Shown piece by piece: positions 1-9,900 of a stretch of 26,951 bases of DNA. The DNA comes from a virus. The stretch is taken from IMG/VR virus record IMGVR_UViG_3300033571_023745, positions 1 to 26,951 of that record; one strand, 5' to 3'. Below the pieces are notes generated by a model. That model searched no databases and was not told the origin of the DNA. It saw only the letters and a list, made by a program, of their open reading frames with translations. Position numbers and translations under genes: made by a program. Each line of letters begins with the position of its first letter. Positions within the stretch are counted from its first letter, which is position 1.

Positions 1-1293
1 AATTTGATTAGCATTTTCCTCATCATCAGTAACATATTGTACTTGAGGGAAAGGCATAATTTCTAATCCTTTATCAACCATAAACTGGTTAATTGAATTG
101 ATATGGTCTTGAAGTGGGTCCGCTTGTTGTTCTAATTTTAAAGTAGCTAATTTAGTATAATATTTAGGATCTTCTTTCAAATGATCAATAGCAATTTTTC
201 TAGCTACTACAGGATCATCGGTATGTTCTTTTTCAACCTCAATTCCTATTTTTAATTGTTCAGGATCAATTGATGATGGATCACTTACCTCTTTTAAAGA
301 AATAGTAATACCTTCATCGTTATTATTAATATTAAAATCCTCAGGAGTATAATTTTTTACTAATCTATCTGAAAAGATAAATCTAGATTGAGATACTGGT
401 TTGATTTTTAATAATTTTGATAAAGATGATACTTGTTTAAATAAAGGTAATATTTCATCCCTATATATTTTAGATACTGTATTTCTTCTCTTAATATTGT
501 CTAATGAGGTAGAATTTGGAGGTAAATTAGGTTCATATTTTGGTTTAGAAAAATCATTATCTTCAAACCATCCTATTTTCAATTCAAAATAAGGAGATTC
601 AGTAGGTTGAAATGTTAATCTAACAAAATAAGTGTTTCCTTTAGAATCATTATATAAGAATAATCCCTTTTCCTTTTGATTATATTCAAATATTTCACCA
701 TCAGGGTTAACAACCTCATCCATTAATTCATCCTCTTGAATTAAGAATAAATTTTCATGTACTCTACTATTCATTGCCTCTAAAAATTCAATAGCAGTAA
801 TCCCATCAGGTATCATTTTTTCTATAGTAGCTATATCTCTATCTCGTACTGCTTTTCTTAATTCAGTGGCACTAAAATTTTCTATAGTACCAATGTCGAC
901 AATATCTGCATTTGGGTATTTACCTGATTTGGTAATTGAATCAAATCTTGATCCTTCTTCTTTACCAAAAGCAGCTAAAAAGTTTTCATTAGGATTGTTT
1001 TTTATAATATCATAAACATCACTAACAGGAGTAGAACCTTGTGCTACTCTAATTTCAACATTATCAGGAAATAATTTTTTATATAAATTCCAAACTCTTA
1101 AAGATTGATCTAAATTTACCCCATCTCTATCTTTAGGAGAAACAATTACAATTACTTTATCTCCAATTTCGGCTGATCTTTTAACTACCTCAAAGTGACC
1201 TTTATGAGGTGGTTTGAATGCTCCTGGATATAGTATTGTTACTTTATCATTAGGGGCTAATTCTTGTATAATATCTTTAATTAAGAAATCCAT
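1..1293 (-). CDS. HxGH-type nucleotidyltransferase with DUF5661-like C-terminal region (partial)
   Basis: The reading frame is open for 431 codons from the ATG at 1293 and runs off the left edge, so the C-terminus is missing. Residues 22-33 read YPGAFKPPHKGH, the ATP-binding HxGH signature of the cytidylyltransferase/NMN adenylyltransferase superfamily. FSATELRKAV further on matches the second conserved motif of that fold. After the catalytic domain (about 1-190) comes a long extra region. Residues about 344-376 (EVEKEHTDDP, then IAIDHLKEDP and KYYTKL) resemble DUF5661. The start lies inside the preceding kinase gene (17-nt overlap), which suggests translational coupling. The acceptor substrate (NMN, CTP-linked or other) cannot be told from the sequence. 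Confidence 0.8.
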   Translation of the reverse strand, partial: MDFLIKDIIQELAPNDKVTILYPGAFKPPHKGHFEVVKRSAEIGDKVIVIVSPKDRDGVNLDQSLRVWNLYKKLFPDNVEIRVAQGSTPVSDVYDIIKNNPNENFLAAFGKEEGSRFDSITKSGKYPNADIVDIGTIENFSATELRKAVRDRDIATIEKMIPDGITAIEFLEAMNSRVHENLFLIQEDELMDEVVNPDGEIFEYNQKEKGLFLYNDSKGNTYFVRLTFQPTESPYFELKIGWFEDNDFSKPKYEPNLPPNSTSLDNIKRRNTVSKIYRDEILPLFKQVSSLSKLLKIKPVSQSRFIFSDRLVKNYTPEDFNINNNDEGITISLKEVSDPSSIDPEQLKIGIEVEKEHTDDPVVARKIAIDHLKEDPKYYTKLATLKLEQQADPLQDHINSINQFMVDKGLEIMPFPQVQYVTDDEENANQI

Positions 1294-2035
1294 TAATTTT
1301 TGATTTAGCTGTTTCTATTGAATCAAATTCAGGTAATGTTTGTACCATTTGTTCAATGTCTTTGTTTAATTGTTCTTTTTCTGCTTTTGATTTTGCTATT
1401 TCCTCAGGGGATTTTGTTTTGCCTGATTTAGTTGGAGAGGCATCAAAATATGGTTGAATTTTATCAAGTGAAAATGATGTATCTACCTCTTTTGGATTAT
1501 TATTAACTAATATAAAATCATCACCAAATACCTCTTTATATGTATCTATATTTTTATTTACATCCCTCCATGTTCTCAAAACAATAGAAGGTAGTAATGA
1601 TCTTTCTCTTTGTGAATTTCTTTCCAATGATACTAAAGGTGATACATAAATCATTAACATTAATGTTTTATATCCTAAGGCCTCTAATTCTGATTTTTTC
1701 TTAAGTAATGGTTTTGAGGCACCACCTGTTCCATCAATAACAACATCTTGTAGTGATTCTAAAGCCTTAGCATATTTTTCTCTAGTGGCTGCTTGAGCCT
1801 TACCCATTAATTTGGCGGCTTGAGATAATTCATCTGGGGTCATTTGAGTTAATTTTTGACCAATACCAGCGGCTTTTAATAGTTCCTCATAAGTATCATC
1901 TACATTAATTACTTGTAAATTTTGAGGAATAATTTGTTTAGAGACATATGATTTACCAGATCCAGCAGGACCAGCCATAAAAATTGCTTTAGGAGAATCA
2001 GATGCCTCTAACAGTAAGTCTACAAGACGTATCAT
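1277..2035 (-). CDS. P-loop kinase/ATPase, zeta-toxin-like
   Basis: The 252-residue protein has a clear Walker A motif, GPAGSGKS, at residues 22-29. It is followed by VINVDD and VVIDGTGG, an arrangement seen in small P-loop kinases of the zeta-toxin/polynucleotide-kinase type. The phosphate acceptor is unknown. The C-terminal third is lysine- and glutamate-rich and probably helical. The start has no SD; it is preceded by the recurrent ATATTTATA motif. The gene overlaps the nucleotidyltransferase downstream by 17 nt, so the two proteins are probably made together. A role in nucleotide or cofactor metabolism is inference; an antitoxin-like partner was not seen. Confidence 0.75.
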   Translation of the reverse strand: MIRLVDLLLEASDSPKAIFMAGPAGSGKSYVSKQIIPQNLQVINVDDTYEELLKAAGIGQKLTQMTPDELSQAAKLMGKAQAATREKYAKALESLQDVVIDGTGGASKPLLKKKSELEALGYKTLMLMIYVSPLVSLERNSQRERSLLPSIVLRTWRDVNKNIDTYKEVFGDDFILVNNNPKEVDTSFSLDKIQPYFDASPTKSGKTKSPEEIAKSKAEKEQLNKDIEQMVQTLPEFDSIETAKSKINGFLN

Positions 2036-2039
2036 TAAT

Positions 2040-2048
2040 TATAAATAT
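2040..2048 (-). promoter_or_regulatory. ATATTTATA start-proximal motif
   Basis: The motif lies 4 nt before the ATG of the P-loop kinase and is one of seven such placements. Promoter or translation signal; not decided. Confidence 0.45.
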
Positions 2049-2815
2049 CACAAAACACGTTTTACCGAAGTTTTAAATTCAGTAAATATAGGTGAATCAT
2101 TTGGGTTTTCTAAATCAAATAATCTTCTAACTGTTTTAAAAATATCTATATTTTCCTCAAATGTACGAGTTGGTAATACTACTTCCCATCCCTTACCACT
2201 CATTTTTTCTACATTTAATTTACGTTTAGAGGATTTTAACCATAGTATACCATAGTTATCTATCTTTTTACCATAACATTCCTCATAACACTGTCCATAA
2301 ACAGCAGTCTGAATTTCATAAGTTGTTTGAATATAGTTAGATGTTTTTAAATCTAATAACCAAATTTTACCATCAATTTCACAAACTAAGTCACAGGTAC
2401 CTGCTACCTTTAATTCATCAGAAAATAAATGTACCTCAGTTTCAATTAATTTAGGATTATAAGTTTCCCAAAATTCAACAAAACGTAAAAACATTAACCA
2501 AATATCAGGATCATACTGTGGTGTACTATATTGGTTTAAAAAACTAACCTCTTCTCCATTTAAATAACTTTCGGCCATTTCATGAACCTTTGTTCCGTCA
2601 TCGGCTGCTTTTCTAACAATATAATCTGCTGAGCGACCCATGTTTTTAAGCCATTCCTCAAAGTGTTTTCCTTTTGGGTAGTAACCTAATACATAAGTTA
2701 CTGATGGGTAGTACTGGCCGTTTCTTCTATAGTATCTAGAGTCTGGGAGAGTAATTTGTTTGTGATCATCAGAAATTTCTAAAATTCTGTTGAATGAATG
2801 TTTGATTTTACTCAT
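2048..2815 (-). CDS. PD-(D/E)XK-family (RecB/Cas4-like) nuclease
   Basis: This 255-residue protein has the order of motifs expected of a RecB-type PD-(D/E)XK nuclease. DGTKVHEMAE near residue 73 is the usual upstream helix. GTCDLVCEIDG near 140 supplies the metal-binding Asp. LLDLKTS near 155 supplies the D-x-K catalytic pair, and QTAVYGQCYEE near 170 is the QxxxY helix. The likely role is exonuclease or end processing in phage DNA replication or recombination. Its ATG overlaps the primase stop by 4 nt (ATGA), so the two are probably translated together. No helicase domain is fused to it. Confidence 0.8.
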   Translation of the reverse strand: MSKIKHSFNRILEISDDHKQITLPDSRYYRRNGQYYPSVTYVLGYYPKGKHFEEWLKNMGRSADYIVRKAADDGTKVHEMAESYLNGEEVSFLNQYSTPQYDPDIWLMFLRFVEFWETYNPKLIETEVHLFSDELKVAGTCDLVCEIDGKIWLLDLKTSNYIQTTYEIQTAVYGQCYEECYGKKIDNYGILWLKSSKRKLNVEKMSGKGWEVVLPTRTFEENIDIFKTVRRLFDLENPNDSPIFTEFKTSVKRVL

Positions 2816-3735
2816 AGCATGATTTTCTTTTTCATTAGCATATCATATGTTAATGTTGGTGTTTGTTGTATAATATTTGTAAAGTTTTTAAATCCTAATT
2901 CATTTGGATCTTTATCTTGCATTTCAACCAAATAAACTTTTTTCCCAAAATCCATTAATGTTTTACAATGTTCTAAAGCATCTTTAATTGCATCTTTATC
3001 TAAGGCAATGTATACTTTTTCTACAGCAGATGTAACTAATTTTTTCATTAATTTTTTAGAAATAATTTTACCAAATAATGGTACGGCATTTCGTTTTATC
3101 GAAATAGCATCAAATGCTCCCTCACATAAAACAATAGGAGAATGCCAATTAACAAAAAATTCAAACCCAATAATGTCTTTAGAGACTGAAGGGTTTAATT
3201 TATTGGATGATATAAAGGATCGAGAAACAAAATAATTTAATTCCCCATTTTCATCATATGAGGGAATAATAACCATACTTGCATATCTTCCACTCTCACA
3301 ATATCCAATATTATATCTAAGTATATCTTCTTTAGTTAATCCTCTAGACTTCAAATATTTTAAAGCATGTTTGCCTATTACATCATTTGGTGATATTGAA
3401 TGTAATGGTTTAAATTCTTTAGGTAAACTAATTTTTCTTGTTTCAGTAACAGCATCCCCTAATGGAATATTTGATTTAACTAAAGATGATAATTCCGATA
3501 ATTTTTCAGATGGTGCTCCTACTTGTTTAAATAATGTAGCTAATTTCTTACCTTTTTTATTACAAACCCAACAATGCCAAGGATTCTCACCTTTTGTATT
3601 TTCGGAAAAATTGATTTCTAGTTTGGGTTTATGATGATTACAAAATGGACATTTATATGCCTGGTTGTTCCTGGCTGTAGAATGACCTTTTCCTAATACA
3701 GAATTGGTTAAAGTAATTAACAATTGATTCACCAC
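2812..3735 (-). CDS. DNA primase, zinc-finger plus TOPRIM (gp61-like)
   Basis: The 307-residue protein begins with a zinc ribbon: C29-x2-C32, then C55-x2-C58. A TOPRIM domain follows, with the conserved glutamate in VLCEGAFDAISI (about residue 205) and the D-x-D of ALDKDA (about residue 245). DKDPNELG near the C-terminus is typical of phage primases. Its size is close to T4 gp61 (about 340 residues) and well below bacterial DnaG, so a primase working with a separate phage helicase is likely. The frame starts at tandem GTG codons; the first at 3735 is used here, but the second is equally possible. It overlaps the nuclease gene by 4 nt. Confidence 0.88.
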   Translation of the reverse strand: MVNQLLITLTNSVLGKGHSTARNNQAYKCPFCNHHKPKLEINFSENTKGENPWHCWVCNKKGKKLATLFKQVGAPSEKLSELSSLVKSNIPLGDAVTETRKISLPKEFKPLHSISPNDVIGKHALKYLKSRGLTKEDILRYNIGYCESGRYASMVIIPSYDENGELNYFVSRSFISSNKLNPSVSKDIIGFEFFVNWHSPIVLCEGAFDAISIKRNAVPLFGKIISKKLMKKLVTSAVEKVYIALDKDAIKDALEHCKTLMDFGKKVYLVEMQDKDPNELGFKNFTNIIQQTPTLTYDMLMKKKIML

Positions 3736-3759
3736 AGTAGTGAATATAATAAATTTATT

Positions 3760-4230
3760 TTAATTAGCAAAGTCTCTTTTATAAAACTTGCCTAAAATAT
3801 TATCATTGTATGATAAAGGGGATATAAGTACATCCTCTATTATTTGATATTTCAGCTCATAGTAAGTGAGTTCTTTTTTATCACGGGCGAAGTATAATAT
3901 TTGACGAGTAAATCTATCTACCCCTATATTCTTAATGTCTTCGCGCAATTCTTTACTAGAGCCCCAATACGTAGACCAATCACTTTCACATTGAACAACT
4001 TTGGTGGTTGGTTTACGACCTGGGCCTGTTTGTTCTGCTATTTCTTTTTTGGTTAATTTTTTCTTTTTATTGTGATATAAGAATTTTTTACCAATATAGA
4101 ATTGACCTGTTTGATTGTTGGTAACTCTATAAATGAAACCAAATGTATTGGGAGGAAAATCCTCAATTGAGTTAATAAATTTATAAGAAACTCCATCTCC
4201 TATAACTTCTTCATAAAACCATCTTGACAT
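3760..4230 (-). CDS. GIY-YIG endonuclease (free-standing)
   Basis: The two signature strands are present: GFIY at residues 31-34 and FYIGKK at 44-49. They are followed by a helix with SSKELREDIK and a later glutamate-rich helix (YYELKYQIIED) that may supply the catalytic Glu. The length (156 residues) fits the small phage GIY-YIG proteins related to T4 Seg endonucleases. There is no obvious separate DNA-binding domain; the lysine-rich insert KKKKLTKKEI and the GRKP that follows may contact DNA. It lies between the primase and the tail genes, only 3 nt after the upstream gene. Homing activity is possible but unproven. Confidence 0.75.
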   Translation of the reverse strand: MSRWFYEEVIGDGVSYKFINSIEDFPPNTFGFIYRVTNNQTGQFYIGKKFLYHNKKKKLTKKEIAEQTGPGRKPTTKVVQCESDWSTYWGSSKELREDIKNIGVDRFTRQILYFARDKKELTYYELKYQIIEDVLISPLSYNDNILGKFYKRDFAN

Positions 4231-4233
4231 AAT

Positions 4234-5208
4234 TTATTTGTCTATTTTGACATAAATAGTCATATCTGTTGTTCTTGATGAAGGTAATGGTTGAGATAGT
4301 TTTCCTACGGCCAATAATTCTCTATTTTCATTGTATAAACCAACAGTAGTAATATAAGGTGCAAAGAAAGAACCAGTTATAAAATCATAAGCTTTACCTG
4401 TAATTTGATCCTCTATTATAGTTGGATTCTGGGAGAAGTTGAATTCATTTTCTCTTAAAGTACATTTAAATAGTGTTTCATATATAGTATATGAGGAAGA
4501 AAATGAGCACGTTATATTAGATGAATTAATAAAATTTTCTATAAATGAGTTAACCTCTGATCCATATACACTAGTTCCATATATTGCTGTACCGTAAGTA
4601 TCACCAGCACCACCATCATTAGTTATAATAGCTAAGCCATGTTGATATATTATATTACCTCTAATAGTATTATCTGCTGAGTAGACTAAATTACCTTGTC
4701 CATCATCTGTAAAACTACCTGAATCTGCTGATATTTTAAATGATCCTGGTTTGATTTGGTCACCAAATATGTTTTGAGGAATAGAAATAACCCCTATTAT
4801 TTCATCAGAGGCAGTAGGAAAATATCTAGATTGGGTTAATGTATTTTGTAAATAGTTGTAATTGTTTGTTGTGTCTCTAGGTCCTACAGTTCTATTTCCC
4901 TCGGAATCAAAACCAAATATAGTACTAGTAACAGCGGCTAAATCTCCGGTGGATGAGGATATATAGTTAGAATAATAAAGATGTTTTACCGAATCGTATA
5001 TTAATCTTTGATAACTACCTGTTACTACATATCCTGTAGTAGGATCAGTTGATGGATTAAAACTGCTAGTTAAGTTTTTTCCTAGATATCTATCAATTAA
5101 AACACTAGATCCAGTTAAAGATGATGCTCCCTGAAAGGTAAATCCTTTGTTTACCTCAAATGGACTAATTATTATGTCCTGGACGGTTAGTGATTTGTAA
5201 GCACCCAT
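4234..5208 (-). CDS. Phage structural protein, tail/baseplate associated (paralogue of next upstream gene)
   Basis: This 324-residue protein is rich in Ser, Thr, Gly and Tyr, as expected of beta-rich virion proteins. Its last about 80 residues match the neighbouring 338-residue protein: both contain an FNF/FNY-x-x-NP segment, YITTVG, and ELLAV followed by KLS and PL. The two genes are therefore a tandem duplication with diverged N-termini. Position at the downstream end of the baseplate block suggests a baseplate-peripheral or fibre-attachment protein. No named family was recognised. Confidence 0.65.
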   Translation of the reverse strand: MGAYKSLTVQDIIISPFEVNKGFTFQGASSLTGSSVLIDRYLGKNLTSSFNPSTDPTTGYVVTGSYQRLIYDSVKHLYYSNYISSSTGDLAAVTSTIFGFDSEGNRTVGPRDTTNNYNYLQNTLTQSRYFPTASDEIIGVISIPQNIFGDQIKPGSFKISADSGSFTDDGQGNLVYSADNTIRGNIIYQHGLAIITNDGGAGDTYGTAIYGTSVYGSEVNSFIENFINSSNITCSFSSSYTIYETLFKCTLRENEFNFSQNPTIIEDQITGKAYDFITGSFFAPYITTVGLYNENRELLAVGKLSQPLPSSRTTDMTIYVKIDK

Positions 5209-5213
5209 TCATT

Positions 5214-6230
5214 TTAGAAATCTAACTTAACTCTAACTAAAGCTTCTTTAGTGAAGTCTTTCTGGAGTGGTTTACTTAATTTAGCAACAGCCAATAATTC
5301 ATTATTATCGTTATACATCCCAACAGTAGTAATATAGGTTACTGGGTTGTTGATGAAGTCTGTATAGATTATGTCACCTGTTGATCCTGAGATGAAGCTA
5401 GGATTTTCTGTATAGTTAAATTCACTGTTTCTTACACGAATAAAAACATAATCAGAAGTAATAGTTTCTTGTGAATTAATTGTGAATGAAGCTCCTGTTT
5501 TAATCAATTCATACATTTTTTCATTTAATGATTGAGATGTATTAACTGCAGAGGCTGTAATGTTTGTTGATAAACCACCACCAGCAACAGGAGAGGCAAT
5601 TGCTCTACTATTTAATAAAATTATTCCAATATCAGGTAGTAAGTAACCATATGATCCTGAGTTTTGTGTATATCCATTAGAGAATGTAGTATTTACAATC
5701 CCAGCAGAACCACTTACTAATTGGTATACTCGACCGGAATCAAGATAAGTAATTGTGTTAGTTACTTTACTGTTATCTGTTAAAGTAAGTTTACCAGCAC
5801 TACTACTTAAAACTAAAGTTAATGAACCAGGTAATAATGATTCTTTATATCTTGATCTATCAAATGATATTGCATGGAATTCAGAAGCAGTATAACCACC
5901 AAATACAAAATCAGAATTTTCATCTCCTAAAACTAAAGTACGGTATTGACCATAAATTGTTCTAGAATATGATGAACCTGTTATTGTAGGGTTATATAAA
6001 ACACTTCCACTACCAAATTTATTACCATAAGCAATAGAAAATTGTACCTCAGATCCATTTAATGTAGATGCTGTTTGATAAACATCTAAATAATAATTTA
6101 AAGATGTTGCACCTTGGGTGGATGAGGTAAAAAATTGAGTTAATGCTGGTGAGTTAGTTGACCATAAAGTTGAACTAATTGCATCAGCACTTATAACAAA
6201 ATCTTCTGTGTCTAAACGTTTAAATGACAT
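5214..6230 (-). CDS. Phage structural protein, tail/baseplate associated (paralogue)
   Basis: The protein has 338 residues, is Ser/Thr/Gly/Tyr-rich and has no signal peptide. Residues from about 260 on (RVRNSEFNYTENPSF, later YITTVGMYNDNNELLAVAKL) align well with the C-terminus of the downstream 324-residue protein. The N-terminal parts differ, which suggests that the shared C-terminus is a common docking module and the N-terminus the variable part. Only 5 nt separate the two genes. A virion role is inferred from composition and position. Confidence 0.65.
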   Translation of the reverse strand: MSFKRLDTEDFVISADAISSTLWSTNSPALTQFFTSSTQGATSLNYYLDVYQTASTLNGSEVQFSIAYGNKFGSGSVLYNPTITGSSYSRTIYGQYRTLVLGDENSDFVFGGYTASEFHAISFDRSRYKESLLPGSLTLVLSSSAGKLTLTDNSKVTNTITYLDSGRVYQLVSGSAGIVNTTFSNGYTQNSGSYGYLLPDIGIILLNSRAIASPVAGGGLSTNITASAVNTSQSLNEKMYELIKTGASFTINSQETITSDYVFIRVRNSEFNYTENPSFISGSTGDIIYTDFINNPVTYITTVGMYNDNNELLAVAKLSKPLQKDFTKEALVRVKLDF

Positions 6231-6236
6231 TTTCTA

Positions 6237-6890
6237 TTATGCTTTAGTTATTGTTACAGGAATTACTAAACGAGCTCCGCTATCATTTCCTATTACAGTT
6301 AAGGTAGCTTGAATTGAGGTTACTGAGGTGAATAATGTATTAACTGTAGTTCCTCTTAATTGGAATGAAGTACCAATTATTGTTTTAGAAACATTAGTAC
6401 CTACGGTTACAGTAGCATTTAGAGCAGTTACCGCAGGAGTATTTATTCCAACTCCCGTAAATGTAGATAATGTTCTAACATCAGAAATAGTAGCGGTATA
6501 ACCACTAGTTTCAAATACATTAGTATTACCTAAGTAGTTTAATGTTTGGGGTGTTAAAGTTAAAGATGCTCCTTGTTTTAAAATAATGGACGAAATACCT
6601 AAATCCAACACAGGCAATTTAGCTGTACCACGAGGTAGAGTAGCTAATTTATACTTCATTATTTGATTCTCATTAGGAAAAGCCTCTAGTAAAGGCATGT
6701 TGTCAATCGCTTGACCATAAAATGCTGATCCTGAGGGATGAGTGGGGTTATACATTGTATAATCAATCTCATCATCTGATAGAGCAAATTGAGTAATTGC
6801 AAATGAGCCATCACCGCGTGCCAATAATTCTCTACCTTTTGTAGTTAGTATTGCATCAACAGTTACAGCTGTATTATTTAAGTATGCCAT
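6237..6890 (-). CDS. Probable phage tail/baseplate protein
   Basis: The 217-residue protein begins MAYLNNTAVTVDAILTTKGR and has an N-terminal segment (VDAILTTKGRELLARGDGSF, then ITQFALSDDEIDY) that I associate with conserved structural proteins of uncultured marine phages. The C-terminal half is Thr/Val-rich and probably beta-sandwich. It is the first gene after the giant tail protein and carries the ATATTTATA motif 7 nt before its ATG. The exact role is unknown. Confidence 0.6.
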   Translation of the reverse strand: MAYLNNTAVTVDAILTTKGRELLARGDGSFAITQFALSDDEIDYTMYNPTHPSGSAFYGQAIDNMPLLEAFPNENQIMKYKLATLPRGTAKLPVLDLGISSIILKQGASLTLTPQTLNYLGNTNVFETSGYTATISDVRTLSTFTGVGINTPAVTALNATVTVGTNVSKTIIGTSFQLRGTTVNTLFTSVTSIQATLTVIGNDSGARLVIPVTITKA

Positions 6891-6897
6891 AATTTAT

Positions 6898-6906
6898 TAT
6901 AAATAT
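6898..6906 (-). promoter_or_regulatory. ATATTTATA start-proximal motif
   Basis: It lies 7 nt before the ATG at 6890, in the 33-nt gap after the giant tail gene. Confidence 0.45.
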
Positions 6907-6923
6907 ATCTATTCTATGATTTT

Positions 6924-9900
6924 TTATATTAATCCTGCTTTTCTAGCCACCTCATATACATCAACATAAGGATTGAAATTAAAGGGTACAGCAAATCCGG
7001 TAACTGTTTTTTCAACAGATCCATAAATCTCCATATTATTTTCATCTAGAGAAGCACTTATAATAGCACTTCCTGATGATAATAATCCAGCAGAATTACC
7101 AGCTAAATCAACTAAAGAAATAGAGGATGATTGTGGAAATAATGTTTTAACCATACCAAAATTATAATTAGTATTTCCATTTAAAGCTATTTTATTTCCA
7201 TCTATATCTACTAAACTTAAAATATGAATTACAGAAGTAGAAGTTCCTTGGTCTACATAATCATATTGAGCAACATAATCAGCATATCTTTCAATTACTG
7301 GTTTATTTGCATAACTAGTATCGTTTACAGTAAATTGATTTATGTTAGCACCATATAATTTACTTCCTTCATATCTTGAATTAATGTGTCTTCTTAAAGT
7401 ATAATTTGATGGTTGTACTTGAGCATATATTGCCGAACCACTCATTATAGAGTCAAAGTTAACAGGAATATTAGGATTGGATGAATAATCTACATCAAAA
7501 TATTTATTTGATACTCTATTAGAATATACATTACCGTATATAGCATTGTAGTCGTCAAAATCATTTATATCACCAGGAAAATTTTGTTGAGTATAAACTG
7601 TTGGATCTAAATAATATGTTGATTGAGCTGATAAATTTTGGGTAGAAAATGACCAATTAGAAGTAGTATTTATAGAAGCACTAACATTAGTATTTCCACC
7701 ATTGTAAACATATTTTACAGAATAACTACCACTTTGTAAAGATAAATTACTTATAGTTAATATAGGATTAAATTCAAGTCCTATTCCTATATTCCATGTT
7801 GTAAAAGCTATTGTATTTCCATCTCTATCTAAATAAATAGAAAGCGAATCAGTTCCTGAGCTGTTTATTATGCTACCGGATATTGAAATATTTACATCAA
7901 CAACATTATAATAATTAGGGGAATAAGAATATGTACTAGTATTAAAATATGGAGATGATTGGATTAAGTTATTAAAATTAATAGTACCTATCCCTATACC
8001 TCCTCCAAAAAATGGTGTACTAGCTGATATTATTTGAGAACTTGCATTTACTAAAAAGTTTTGAGTATCCCCAATAGTAGGTTGATAACGTTTATCTAGT
8101 AAAGGATTATTTAATAATGATTGTGTTGTAACAGTTAATACTGTACCTTCTAATTCACCATTATAAAATTCAGCATTATCATTGTGGGTAATATTAAATA
8201 TCCCTTCAGGTCCACTAAATGATTCTGTAAAACTACTTGATTGGTTAGAATATAATCCACCATTATCCCCACTAAACAAATATATAGTATCACTTCCAGA
8301 ATGGTGTTCTATAGAGGCTGTATATTCGGGACGAGTCCAGCTTACTTGTGGTTCAGGATATTTTGGTCTTTCTAATATAGTTGGTTTAATTATGATACCT
8401 GTTGAAATGCTTGTACGAGCAGGAACAAAGTCCTTAATTATTTTAAACAAAGCATTATCAAAATATTTAATTAAACGAACATAATCAGAGTAATTATATG
8501 GTGAGTCGTATTTTTGGAAATATCCATTTCTTAATAACGATAAATCACTATATGATTTATTTGAAACTTGTCTTGGATCACCAATGTATTCACCAATATT
8601 AAAATAACCTAGTTGTTCAATTATATCTTTATCAATTTCATTTTGAGGAGAAAAACCAACCTCTAATAAATTATTATTATTTGAAATACTACCTATTGAA
8701 GGAGTTACTTGAGATAAAGAAGATAAAGGTGATAATACATCTCCTGATGGAATGTTATTATTTTGTAGTTTTATTTTATTTGATACTCTATTTAATAATC
8801 CAACCCCAGGTTCATCATAATATAAAGTCTCTACATTTGGTGAAAATGTTGGGGTTGAACTAAAATAAAAATCACTATCGGAGATAAAGGAGGATGTTGT
8901 TACCCAACTACCATCAACCTTAGGATGAATAGATACAGAACTAGTATATAATTGACTACCTAAGGCTGCTCTAAAAGATAAAGTATTACTACTTTCAATC
9001 GAGTAATGATTCATTACAAAATCATTAAACGAGGACTCAGGTAATGGTTGAGTATAATATCTTAATTCTTGTAATGATCCTGAAAATCCAATATATGTTC
9101 CTGAGGATGATGCAAAGTAACTTATTACACTAGCACTCCATAAAGTAGGAATGGCTAATGAGGAGGATGATTGGAAACCAATTTTATTTCCCTCATAACC
9201 ATCATATATATTATTTTTAGCATATAGAGTATATCCTATACTACTACTATTAATTAATATAGACCACCATCCTTCATTAAAGAAAGGTAAATAAATACTT
9301 GCAGAATCAGTTCCTGAGATGAATTTTAATGTACCGTATTGGTTATATGGGTTTGTTGATGATCCTGAGTATGATCCTGTTATTAAATTTGATCCGTTAT
9401 ATTCTAGATATATTCCTAATCCTTTATCAGTTGACCATAAACTTTGGGAGTAGTTTGTTGGGGGAACAGATTCGGCTTTAAATCTAAAAGCAACAGCAGA
9501 AGGAACATCATCAGGTGAATTCCAAGAGGAATTTAAAGCAAATGATGATGATATGAATTGAGATCCTGTTGAAGAATAAGCATAGTCGAACCTATCTTCA
9601 AAATAATCCCAATCATTGGTGTTGGTTGTATTTTTTCCTCCAAATTCAACTGTTTGAATTATAGTACTAGGAACTCCAAAACATGTTAATAATGTTCTTA
9701 AACCATCAATTGTACCTTTTTTCTTAAGTAAGTAAGGTAAATTATGATATAATCTTTTATAAATTAATTTTTGAGCATCATCAAACGGAATCATTTCCGC
9801 AGATGATGTTACGTAATTTGTAATTACTTCACTTCCTGTAGGAGGTAACAATGAACCATTAGATGTGATTCCTAAATATGATGTAAATAAATCGCTTGTA

